Shown: positions 1 through 6,236 of the stretch, in pieces
Layout of the letters: the number at the start of each line of letters is the position of its first letter
How positions within the stretch are numbered: position 1 is the first letter of the stretch
Assembly (NCBI GenBank): GCA_009923795.1
Contig: RFSU01000081.1
Location: forward strand, 1 to 9,809
DNA: 9,809 nucleotides
DNA from: Sphingomonadaceae bacterium
Lineage (GTDB): Bacteria; Pseudomonadota; Alphaproteobacteria; Sphingomonadales; Sphingomonadaceae
Direction: 5' to 3'
Notes under the pieces: model-generated
Databases searched by the model: none
The model's input: the letters and a program-made list of their open reading frames with translations, nothing else
Told to the model about the DNA's origin: nothing
Translations under genes and position numbers: made by a program

Positions 1-429
1 CGGACCCGTCCAATAGACGGGACGCTCCCCTTCAACCTTATGAACCAGCGTGCCAGATCCATAGCGCAGACCCACAACAAAGGCCCCTGACGCTTCTCGT
101 CCGGCAATATAGGCATTGGGCTCCCCCTGATCCGCCAGGATTTTCTCCATGAGCTCGCCCAGCCCCTTTGCCCCTTTGCCGAACACACGTTCCGCCGCGC
201 CAATCAGGTCATCCTTCTTATGGGTCGCGGTTTTGACAGGCGCTGGAGGGGCCGCCTCACTGGTTGCGGGCGCATTGCCGGGTTCTGGAGCAGGCGGGAC
301 TTCATAAGCCGGGCCGGGCGTCACTGGCTGCTGCACCTCCGCCTGCGCGCTGGCCAAGGCGAAACTGCCAAGAACCAGTACGGACATAAAGCGCACCCAA
401 AGGCGGTGCCGCAAAAAAGAAAAGGTCAT
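1..429 (-). CDS. eipA: EipA/DUF1134 family envelope protein, 5' part only
   Basis: Reading from 429 towards 1 gives 143 codons without a stop, so the gene continues past the left edge. The product starts with a signal peptide (MTFSFLRHRLWVRF, then a hydrophobic run ending ALASAQA). A Pro/Ala-rich linker follows to about residue 65, then the folded domain with LIGAAERVFGKGAKGLGELM, QGEPNAYIAGREASGAFVVG, LRYGSGTLVHKVEGE and PVYWTGP. These are the conserved blocks of DUF1134, called EipA in Brucella: a small periplasmic beta-barrel protein needed for cell-envelope integrity in alphaproteobacteria. The usual C-terminal third is missing because of the window edge. I chose ATG 429 because AGGA lies 8 bases upstream; the in-frame ATG at 438 has AGG directly abutting it, too close to serve as its Shine-Dalgarno. 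Transcribed away from the tRNA gene. The family call is from memory of its motifs. Confidence 0.82.
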   Translation of the reverse strand, partial: MTFSFLRHRLWVRFMSVLVLGSFALASAQAEVQQPVTPGPAYEVPPAPEPGNAPATSEAAPPAPVKTATHKKDDLIGAAERVFGKGAKGLGELMEKILADQGEPNAYIAGREASGAFVVGLRYGSGTLVHKVEGERPVYWTGP

Positions 430-553
430 AAGCGCCATCCTATGATCGGGTTTGGCCCATCTAAACGCGGCGCCCCCCCGTCTCGCAAGGCCACAGCGAC
501 AGGATGAGTCGCTTTCGCGCCCACCCGAAACGCAAAATCGTCCCAAGGGGGCA

Positions 554-582
554 TTGTCTAGCACCAAACCCCTCGCTATAGC
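554..582 (+). promoter_or_regulatory. sigma-70 type promoter of the tRNA-Ser gene
   Basis: TTGTCT at 554-559 is followed after exactly 17 bases by TATAGC at 577-582. This would start transcription near 589, about 12 bases before the mature tRNA. The match to TTGACA/TATAAT and the spacing are good, and the position upstream of a stable RNA gene makes it credible. Confidence 0.6.
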
Positions 583-601
583 GCCCGACAGCCAAAGCGC
601 C

Positions 602-691
602 GGAGACGTGGGTGAGCGGCTGAAACCAACGCTTTGCTAAAGCGTCATACGGGTAACCGTATCGAGGGTTCGAATCCCTCCGTCTCCGCCA
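602..691 (+). tRNA. tRNA-Ser (anticodon GCU)
   Basis: All arms can be folded by eye. The acceptor stem GGAGACG (602-608) pairs with CGTCTCC (681-687), followed by discriminator G688 and encoded CCA (689-691). The anticodon stem ACGCT/AGCGT (629-633, 641-645) encloses loop TTGCTAA with anticodon GCT at 636-638, reading AGC/AGU serine codons. A long variable arm (ATACGG, GTAA loop, CCGTAT) marks the class II tRNA-Ser. The T arm carries GAGGGTTCGAATCCCTC. Length is 90 bases with CCA. It stands alone, with its own promoter at 554-582. The 3' end of tRNA-Ser genes is a common integration target, and unknown genes follow downstream, but I found no second copy of the tRNA 3' end in the window to prove integration. 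Confidence 0.97.
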
Positions 692-1132
692 ATCTGTGGC
701 TTTAAAGCTATGAAAAAATAGGTTTTTTCTAGAAAAGGGAATGTAGGCCCCACTTCCGGCCCTACCTCCCGCGGAGCGCCGCAGCTCGTTTATGAAAAAA
801 GGGCTGTGTCGACTTTTTCGGCCACCCTCAGGACCCCCCAGGGAGGCACTTTTTATATATAAGGCGCCCTTCAAATATCATTATATGTGAGGGTGGCTTT
901 AAACAGGTAGGTTGCGCGCTTCATTGGACGCGACACCCCATAAACGCATTGGGAGAAAACTGGCTTACTTCCCGTCATACTCGGGTAACAATACCATAAG
1001 CACCTTCGGGTTGCTCAACAAAGGATATTGAATTAATCAGCCCTTATAAAAATCAGGATGTTGAAGAATGTCTTTAAAGAAGCGTCGCAGAGTTGGACGT
1101 GCAGAGTTTCTGATGAATTTAGGATGGGATTG
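692..1132. other. non-coding stretch with short repeats and hairpins
   Basis: No convincing gene here. Directly after the tRNA, GAAAAAA (712-718) and TTTTTTC (723-729) form an AT-rich hairpin with a TAGG loop that may help end the tRNA transcript; it is weak as an intrinsic terminator. GTGGCTTTAAA occurs at 696-706 and again at 893-903. GTCATAC plus GGGTAAC (974-980, 983-989) repeats part of the tRNA variable arm with a 2-base insertion. At 999-1015 AGCACC, loop TTCG and GGTTGCT make a stem closed by C(UUCG)G, in the likely leader of the next operon. Only a weak promoter is visible (TTGCTC 1011-1016, TAATCA 1034-1039, 17-base spacer). ATG 1058 is in frame with the next gene but has no properly spaced Shine-Dalgarno. 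Confidence 0.45.
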
Positions 1133-2089
1133 ATGCGTCTGGCCTTGGCGATCGCCGTTACCTCTCTCGGTGTTGCAGTCACCGTAGCCCCCGCACTAGC
1201 CAGTCTGTCACGGGTGAAGCCGACGGGTGCCGGCAGTTCCGCGGTAAAGACCGAGGTCGCAGTGGGAGAGCCCATTGAACTATGGCTCAAAGTTGACACC
1301 AGAGACTGCGCGTACAAACTGACTATCGCGCCGCCGCCTGGCTCGGGACTCGCCGACCAGGAAATCAGCCTCGAGACCTCGCTCTATGACAACAAGGGCC
1401 TAATGTCTTACACGTTGCCCGATGGCCGCAGCTTCAATAGGAGGTTCGACTTCGGGGAAACGGTCATTGACGACGTTATACTGGGTGCGCCCGGGCGTTT
1501 CGAGATCAAGGCGTCCAGCGCTAACCCCGCCTGTAAGGTTAAAGCGCCTCCAGTGGCGATAAACGTTCGGCAGGACTACAGCCCCGTAAATATTTCAATT
1601 TACGGGCGGCCCGTAAAGGGGGGGCTCGTCAAGCGACTGGATGGCGGTTGGGCTATCACCTCTGGGAGAAAGCCCCTTTTGGTTAGGCGATCGGCGGTGG
1701 ATGACCTAAAGATGATGATGGACAGCTACATGCCGGGCGCTTGGGCTGTGTTTGAGGCTGAGGCCTTTGCAAACCGCAATGTCAATTACTTGTCTTGGTG
1801 GACGGCAGACGACCCGTTGCCTGAAGACACTCTCGTTTTTGCTCTAGGGCGTGAGACGGACTTGTTGAAAGAAGACGTTGCCGCCGGCCGGCTTGTTAAG
1901 GTAGAAGAGATCAGCATGGAGGCGTTAATCGAGCCCCTCAGGCAGGGTGCGAGGGAAATAGCCGAGTTCAAACGCGCTCAGATTGCGCGCAGCGAGGCTA
2001 ACCGGTCAGCCCTAGGCGATCCGACGAGCCTTGTGGGCATCAGAATCCCCGGCGCTTCCTCAGCAGATCAGACTGGGCCGGGAAGATGA
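1133..2089 (+). CDS. exported protein of unknown function, first gene of a coupled pair
   Basis: I do not recognise the family. From ATG 1133 the product has 318 residues. It begins with a signal peptide (MRLALAIAV then a hydrophobic stretch ending APALA, an AxA cleavage site). The first mature 150 residues are rich in beta-prone segments (VAVGEPIELWLKVD, LMSYTLPDGRSF, GRFEIKAS), with two cysteines spaced as if for one disulfide. This suggests an immunoglobulin-like or other beta-sandwich domain outside the cytoplasm. The second half contains WAVFEAEAFANRNVNYLSWW and a charged helical tail (IEPLRQGAREIAEFKRAQIA). Start choice: AGGA lies 8 bases before ATG 1133; ATG 1124 and ATG 1058, both in frame, have AGG abutting them. 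Its TGA overlaps the ATG of the next gene (ATGA at 2086-2089), so the two are translationally coupled and probably act together. The function is open; accessory cargo beside a tRNA is an inference. Confidence 0.75.
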   Translation: MRLALAIAVTSLGVAVTVAPALASLSRVKPTGAGSSAVKTEVAVGEPIELWLKVDTRDCAYKLTIAPPPGSGLADQEISLETSLYDNKGLMSYTLPDGRSFNRRFDFGETVIDDVILGAPGRFEIKASSANPACKVKAPPVAINVRQDYSPVNISIYGRPVKGGLVKRLDGGWAITSGRKPLLVRRSAVDDLKMMMDSYMPGAWAVFEAEAFANRNVNYLSWWTADDPLPEDTLVFALGRETDLLKEDVAAGRLVKVEEISMEALIEPLRQGAREIAEFKRAQIARSEANRSALGDPTSLVGIRIPGASSADQTGPGR

Positions 2090-3102
2090 GACTGCTGCGA
2101 TGGTCAAGCGTCTGTAAGCCGAGGCTTTGTTTTGGGCTCGCCCTGTTAGCTACTATCCTTGTTGATTTACCAGCTCGGGCTGCTTCAGAGCCTCGCACAT
2201 GTGCCGTGAGGGCCGAGAGTTCCCTGCAGGCCGAACTTCAAGCGTCCTATCGAAGTAGAGAGGACTTCTCTGCTTTCGCAGGAGTTCAGCCCACCAATGA
2301 TTTCGACGAAGTCTTCGAGAGCGCCGACGCTCTTTTCGCTGCTATCCAGATGGGCCGCTGTCAGGCAGTGGTAACGGATGGGGAGACGGCGGCAGCGCTC
2401 AACTTGGCTATGGCCCGCGATGGAATCGCTCACGGGATCTTCGAGGTTCGGACCCGAGACGCCGCGATCGACGTCTTATGGAAGGCGCAGGGCTACACGT
2501 CACGCGAGGGCTTTCTCTTCGCTCGGGATTTCAAGCCAGTGCTGAACCCAGCCGATGTGCAGCGGTTCGCGGAATACGGGGTCACCAGCCTGAACGCCTT
2601 CCAAGCTGGACTCGGCAGGATGAACGCCTCCGGATACTCGACGCAGAATACCACCTCGGCGCTCTTTGGCTTCCTGGATGACGAGAGGATCGGAATAGCA
2701 TCGGGCAAGTCTGCGGTCGCGGTCCAGCAGGCGAGGTCCGAGCGGTCCCGCATAAATGCGGCGGCATCCAGACGCGCGGAGCTCGCAGAGTTCCCTTACG
2801 TCGCCTTCATCAGCTGCGGCATGAACGGGATGAACATTTCGACACCGGCCTGCTTTGCGGATTCTGATCTCGAGATCCGCAATGGCTCCGACTATAAGCT
2901 ATACCGTATCGAAAATCTGGGCGATGCTGGACCAGAGACGAATAAGGGCCTGATGATCCGGCTGAGGCGCAATTTTGAGATCCGGGCGCAGAACTCCGAC
3001 GACACCCTTATACTGGGTGTAGAGGTCCAGGACGCGGTGACCCGCCAAATCCTATTCCAGCGGCAAGCCAGCCAGTTCAGGACGATTCTCTTCAGTCGCT
3101 AG
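2086..3102 (+). CDS. exported protein of unknown function with binding-protein-like N-terminal part
   Basis: The product has 338 residues. It begins with a basic n-region (MRLLRWSSVCKPR), a hydrophobic core (LCFGLALLATILVDL) and an ARA cleavage site, so it is probably periplasmic. Residues 35-150 (SLQAELQASYRSREDFSAF, ALFAAIQMGRCQAVVTDG, then HGIFEV) resemble one lobe of a type 2 periplasmic solute-binding protein, where a short segment is followed by a 'D-G/T' ligand strand. That likeness is by eye only. The C-terminal 100 residues (FISCGMNGMNISTPACFAD, DLEIRNGSDYKLYRIENL, LRRNFEIRAQNSDDTLILG) are beta-rich, with a likely disulfide pair. ATG 2086 overlaps the upstream TGA, with GGGA just upstream. 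Both proteins are exported and co-translated, so a shared envelope complex or receptor is plausible. No enzyme motif is visible. No clear terminator follows in 3103-3256, which holds no other gene I can support. Confidence 0.75.
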   Translation: MRLLRWSSVCKPRLCFGLALLATILVDLPARAASEPRTCAVRAESSLQAELQASYRSREDFSAFAGVQPTNDFDEVFESADALFAAIQMGRCQAVVTDGETAAALNLAMARDGIAHGIFEVRTRDAAIDVLWKAQGYTSREGFLFARDFKPVLNPADVQRFAEYGVTSLNAFQAGLGRMNASGYSTQNTTSALFGFLDDERIGIASGKSAVAVQQARSERSRINAAASRRAELAEFPYVAFISCGMNGMNISTPACFADSDLEIRNGSDYKLYRIENLGDAGPETNKGLMIRLRRNFEIRAQNSDDTLILGVEVQDAVTRQILFQRQASQFRTILFSR

Positions 3103-3256
3103 TGCGAATGACAAGCTCCTGTTGAGTGGCCCGTGCTGCATTCAATCCTAGCGGAGCATTGGCCTCACCTGATGGGGTAATTTTAGGCGGCAATGCCCTT
3201 CTTTCTTGACAAGCGCTCCATAGCAACTCTCCCAGCTCATCAAACACCTATGACAA

Positions 3257-3727
3257 TTACTCGGCCCTCACCCAATCCAGCTTCGTTCGGGCAAGACTTA
3301 TCTGGTGGTACTCACTGTAGAACTCCATGGCCTTAGATAAGCGCTTCACCATGAACTCGACCACAGCATCTTGGGGCAACTGGCCTAGGTAGTTATAAAG
3401 GTCGTCAAGCTCGCTAAACCGGTGGCCATCGACGCTTAAAATATAGTCTGACACCTCAATGCCCGAGAGCGATACTTCTTCTGACATCTCATACCATTCG
3501 ACAATCAGGTGATTGTCCGGGTTCAAGTCAAAGTCATCCAGCCGCCAAGGGCGACCAATTATCAATCCTGAAAAGTTAATGCTACGTGCCTTCAGCGGGT
3601 CTGCAACAACGTTAAGCGGTGATCTAACATTGACTGACTTCCCGTTACGCTCAACGGATATCATGGCTTCTTTGTCTAGCCCCCGCAGGTCAGCAAGCAG
3701 TTCGGGTAACGTCCCGACTTCAGCGCC
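3257..3727 (-). pseudogene. C-terminal remnant of a PDZ-domain protein (HtrA/Deg-like)
   Basis: The frame ending at 3257 is open from beyond 3720. The meaningful sequence starts around EVGTLPELLADLRGLDKEAM, just upstream of ATG 3664, and runs to the stop. The segment LDKEAMISVERNGKSVNV looks like the last strands of one PDZ domain. A second PDZ domain follows: HLIVEWYEMSEEVSLSGIEV, then DYILSVDGHRFSELDDLYNY, then AVVEFMVKR. Two PDZ-like units at the C-terminus fit an HtrA/Deg-type envelope protease or a PDZ adaptor. No protease domain is present, because the upstream DNA is instead the start of an alkaline phosphatase in another frame. ATG 3664 has only a weak AAGAAG nearby, so translation of the remnant is uncertain. 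I read this as the tail of a gene whose front was lost by a deletion. Confidence 0.6.
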
Positions 3728-4011
3728 GCATAAGGGAGGCCATCCATGGCTGTTTGGAAAGATTCCCCATCTCCCCCAGATGCTTGCCCAGCGAAGATTC
3801 TGCCAGCGGTTATCGTTGAAATTCCCATACCATCGCCGATGAAGATGATAACATTCTTGGCGTTAGTTGTCGGCGCCGGTTCGCTTTTCAGCCGCCGTAA
3901 TGCAGCCTCTCCCCGAGACCGATACGCCGCTGTATCAAAGCCGATTTGAGCGCCAGCGGGAACAGCAACGCAAAGGGCGCCCGCAAAGCACATAAAACGA
4001 AATCTCGGCAT
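3676..4011 (-). pseudogene. alkaline phosphatase, truncated after about 90 codons
   Basis: From ATG 4011 the protein begins with a signal peptide (MPRFRFMCFAGALCVAVPAG, cleavage near GAQ). The alkaline phosphatase core follows: NAKNVIIFIGDGMGISTITA carries the first metal-binding Asp, and then come GRIFAGQASGGDGESF and GLPYAALK. Family members are about 450-550 residues. Here homology stops after PYAAL, and the frame continues for only about a dozen unrelated residues (SGRYPNCLLTCGG) to TAG at 3676. These residues are an out-of-frame reading of the PDZ gene fragment, so the join lies near 3720-3728. The catalytic Ser/Thr and the remaining metal ligands are absent, so the product cannot be an active phosphatase. 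The front is well preserved, with GAGGAG about 6 bases before ATG 4011, which suggests a recent deletion. A GTG at 4017 is in frame but lacks that spacing. Region 4018-4232 upstream holds only small palindromes (GCTCC/GGAGC at 4077-4094) and no gene. Confidence 0.75.
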
Positions 4012-4232
4012 AACCACTCCTCTTTAGGCGTCTTTTATCATTCAATATGTGGCGCCCACGTGACGACGAAAGAGTGGCTCCATTGATCCGGAGCAAACAT
4101 TAAGGGCACTAACCGTCTATTGCGGGCTCAACCACCATCTCCACCTGCGCTAAGCCGTTCAAACTTGGCTTGTGCAAGTGATTTCCAAATTGCAGTTAGG
4201 CTGAAGCTACCGCAACGTTCTATATCACCAAC

Positions 4233-4538
4233 ATGGTCTGGGACTTGGGCAAAGCGATGCAGAAGAAGGAGGAGTTCGAGTCCGGCCGGCTCATGGACTT
4301 CGAGTTCCGCCTACGTGTCCGTGCGACGCGGCTTTTCGCTCAGAAGGTTGGCGTCGATGAAGCAGAGTTAGTGGGTGAGATTGCCCTAAGAGGCGAAGAT
4401 GACCTGCTTGAATTGGTTGCCAAGCGAACAGCCCTCGCCAAAGATGATGTGGCGCGAATTTACGGACAATGTGTCGGTGAGGCGCGCCAGACGTTGATTG
4501 CTGAAAGAGGGGATCCAACGCCCAATCGGCTGGGATAA
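4233..4538 (+). CDS. small DUF1476-like protein (F1-ATPase zeta-inhibitor type), possibly a remnant
   Basis: This 101-residue protein is predicted to be almost all helical and charged. The pattern WDLGKAMQKKEEFE, LMDFEFRLRVRATRLFAQKV, GVDEAELVGEIALRGEDDLL, DDVARIYGQCVGEARQTLIA follows that of DUF1476, the zeta subunit that inhibits F1-ATPase in alphaproteobacteria. In that family an N-terminal inhibitory helix precedes 'F+-ARRNRLLG..AA.K.GL' and a C-terminal helical bundle. Length (about 104 in the family) and the Phe/Arg spacing agree, but identity is modest, so it would be a divergent paralogue and not the main zeta subunit. ATG 4233 has no visible Shine-Dalgarno and the frame is open only 11 codons upstream. 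ATG 4257 is an alternative, also weak. It lies beside two gene remnants, so it may itself be decaying. It faces the phosphonate operon head to tail, with a shared hairpin between them. Confidence 0.5.
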   Translation: MVWDLGKAMQKKEEFESGRLMDFEFRLRVRATRLFAQKVGVDEAELVGEIALRGEDDLLELVAKRTALAKDDVARIYGQCVGEARQTLIAERGDPTPNRLG

Positions 4539-4545
4539 GCTCCAT

Positions 4546-4600
4546 ATTAAGGTCTTGGCCGGAAGGGCGCAGCCGCTTGGCCAAACGTTGCGACCTTAAT
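4546..4600. terminator. bidirectional hairpin between convergent genes
   Basis: ATTAAGGTC (4546-4554) is the exact inverse of GACCTTAAT (4592-4600), and TTGGCC (4555-4560) pairs with GGCCAA (4579-4584). Together they give a long interrupted stem with a 7-base bulge. It lies between the stop codons of the convergent 4233-4538 and 4596-6236 genes and overlaps the last stop codon of the phosphonate operon (TAA at 4598-4596). No long T-run follows on either strand, so termination is likely from position and structure but not proven. Confidence 0.4.
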
Positions 4601-6236
4601 GGGCGTCGGCAACCTCTTCCATGCTGATTGCATTTGCAATCAATCCTTTCAACATCCCGCTATATGCAGAGTAATCGGCTGTGGGCTTGTCGACCATCTT
4701 CGCCTCATCATCGATGCGCCGAACAAGGATTGCGGCATCAAAGCCCGGCGCTTTTGAAAATTGCCGCGCTTCTTCTGTCGTCAGTGGGCCGCCCTGCCTC
4801 GCTAACGTATCAAGCGACGCCTGCGATAGGCAGGCTCGGTAGTCCGGAATTTCTGTCACAAGGAACCGCTTCGCCATCACATGAAGCCGAACCGGATCGG
4901 CAATAGATGGGCCAAAAATTTCAGCCAGAAAATCAGCCCCGCTATGTTCATGCCCCCGCGCATCTTCTGGCAAGGCCCAGCCAATGTCGTGGAGCAGGCA
5001 AGCGGCAATGATGGTGGCGTCATGACCCTGTTCCAACGCCAATTCTGCGGCTTGGAGCTGGTGGTCCCGGATACTTAGGTTTTCACCATAATTGAGCGCC
5101 ATTGCGGCTGATGAAAACAGCGCGTCCAACTGAGCCATCCGACGGTCAATCTCTTGCGCCGCCAAGACCGACATTTTTGAATAGAGCCCGTCCCGATCCG
5201 CATAGGCACCTTGCAGATGCCGCACGCTGGTTGGGCTGTCCACAAAGCTGCGCCGGCCATGGAGGATCCGGCTATTGTCGAAGATTAGAAAATCGCCGGA
5301 GCCTAATTTAAGCTCTATGCCGCTGCTCGGCGCGTTGAGGATATCTGCCAAGGCCAAAATGGCCTTTCGCCAAGCGCGACGCTGGTCAACGGGGGCGTCT
5401 ATCGAACGAAACGACCGGTTATTATATCGGATGCACGCGATAGATCCATCCAAGGCCAGTTCAATAACGGGCTTTGAAGCCTCAAAGCGGTTCCCCGCAT
5501 CACCCCACCCAAAGCGAACGGGAGTTGACGCCAGAATTTCAAAATCGTCGGGCGCTATCACCCGCAATGTCTGAGCTGCGGCAAAGCCATCGATCAGGCG
5601 CGTTTCGCCTCCTTCCACGCTATTGCTTAGGCAATGCAGCAATTGCAGGCCGGGAACGGGGTCGCGATAGGGGTTGTCCGTATGCGGCTCAAGCCCAAGG
5701 CTTGTGAACGCCAGATTACGGGCATCGGCTGTGCTGCGCACTTCAAAGATCCGCCCGTAATTTGTTTCGCGAAGAAACCCAAAACGACCGATGGCCTCTT
5801 CGACCAATCCGGGTTGATCAGACGCTCCGGTCAATAAGGCCCAACCAAAACGGGCCACGTGCTGCAAACAACGCAACAGGCAGGCATCATCAGATTGATA
5901 GGCCGCATAACTGAACGCATGGACCGGCATGGTCTGCCAGCCCTGCATGCTGGCTCGGGGTGCGGACGGCTGCAGATAAGGGGCCAAATCGGGGGGCGTC
6001 AGGACAAGGGTTTCGCCGGTATCAAAGCTGAAATACAAATCAGTCTTGATCTGCGCGACATGGACCAACTTAGGTTCCGCCGATGCCGAGGCCATGGCAG
6101 CAAGCCGCTGTCCGCTCTGCGCATCCACTTGGATCGGTGCACAGTCGAGAACGTCTTGAACCGACAGTCGCATGGGAGAACCACCAAAGGGTGCAGCGAC
6201 AATCCCGTGCTGATCCCATTCGAGCAAGACCACCAT
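4596..6236 (-). CDS. fused TmpA-like 2OG dioxygenase + TmpB/PhnZ-like HD oxygenase for phosphonate C-P cleavage
   Basis: One 546-residue frame carries two enzymes of oxidative phosphonate degradation. Residues 1-90 are a degenerate gamma-butyrobetaine-hydroxylase N-terminal domain; the Zn-binding Cys cluster of that domain is not seen (one Cys at 32). Residues 105-355 are the TauD/GBBH fold: iron ligands His185 and Asp187 (LEPHTDNPYRDP), His326 (RILHGRRSF), and the 2OG-side Arg339 in SVRHLQGAYADRDGLYSK. Residues 360-546 are the HD oxygenase: NYGENLSIRDHQLQ (His392), CLLHDIGWAL (His416, Asp417), HEHSGADFL (His429), LHVMAKRFL (His452, Lys456), RRIDDEAK (Asp509/510). TmpA hydroxylates C1 of 2-trimethylaminoethylphosphonate and TmpB cleaves the C-P bond to glycine betaine and phosphate; the actual substrate here is inferred. 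It is cytoplasmic. ATG 6236 is preferred: GGGAG is 4 bases upstream, and it overlaps the TGA of the transporter gene (TGATG). GTG 6239 is too close. It is the last gene of the operon. Confidence 0.88.
   Translation of the reverse strand: MVVLLEWDQHGIVAAPFGGSPMRLSVQDVLDCAPIQVDAQSGQRLAAMASASAEPKLVHVAQIKTDLYFSFDTGETLVLTPPDLAPYLQPSAPRASMQGWQTMPVHAFSYAAYQSDDACLLRCLQHVARFGWALLTGASDQPGLVEEAIGRFGFLRETNYGRIFEVRSTADARNLAFTSLGLEPHTDNPYRDPVPGLQLLHCLSNSVEGGETRLIDGFAAAQTLRVIAPDDFEILASTPVRFGWGDAGNRFEASKPVIELALDGSIACIRYNNRSFRSIDAPVDQRRAWRKAILALADILNAPSSGIELKLGSGDFLIFDNSRILHGRRSFVDSPTSVRHLQGAYADRDGLYSKMSVLAAQEIDRRMAQLDALFSSAAMALNYGENLSIRDHQLQAAELALEQGHDATIIAACLLHDIGWALPEDARGHEHSGADFLAEIFGPSIADPVRLHVMAKRFLVTEIPDYRACLSQASLDTLARQGGPLTTEEARQFSKAPGFDAAILVRRIDDEAKMVDKPTADYSAYSGMLKGLIANAISMEEVADAH

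Noticed and set aside
461..874. 137-codon open frame on the minus strand across the tRNA
   Set aside because: It includes RRRRDSNPRYGYPYDALAKR, the well-known artefact of translating the antisense strand of tRNA-Ser. The tRNA structure explains the sequence.
4291..4584. 97-codon minus-strand frame opposite the small DUF1476-like ORF
   Set aside because: It has no ribosome site or domain, and it crosses the convergent hairpin and overlaps the better-supported plus-strand frame.
602..4600. Complete tRNA-bounded genomic island
   Set aside because: No second copy of the tRNA 3' end, no integrase gene and no flanking att pair could be found in the window, so integration remains a suspicion only.
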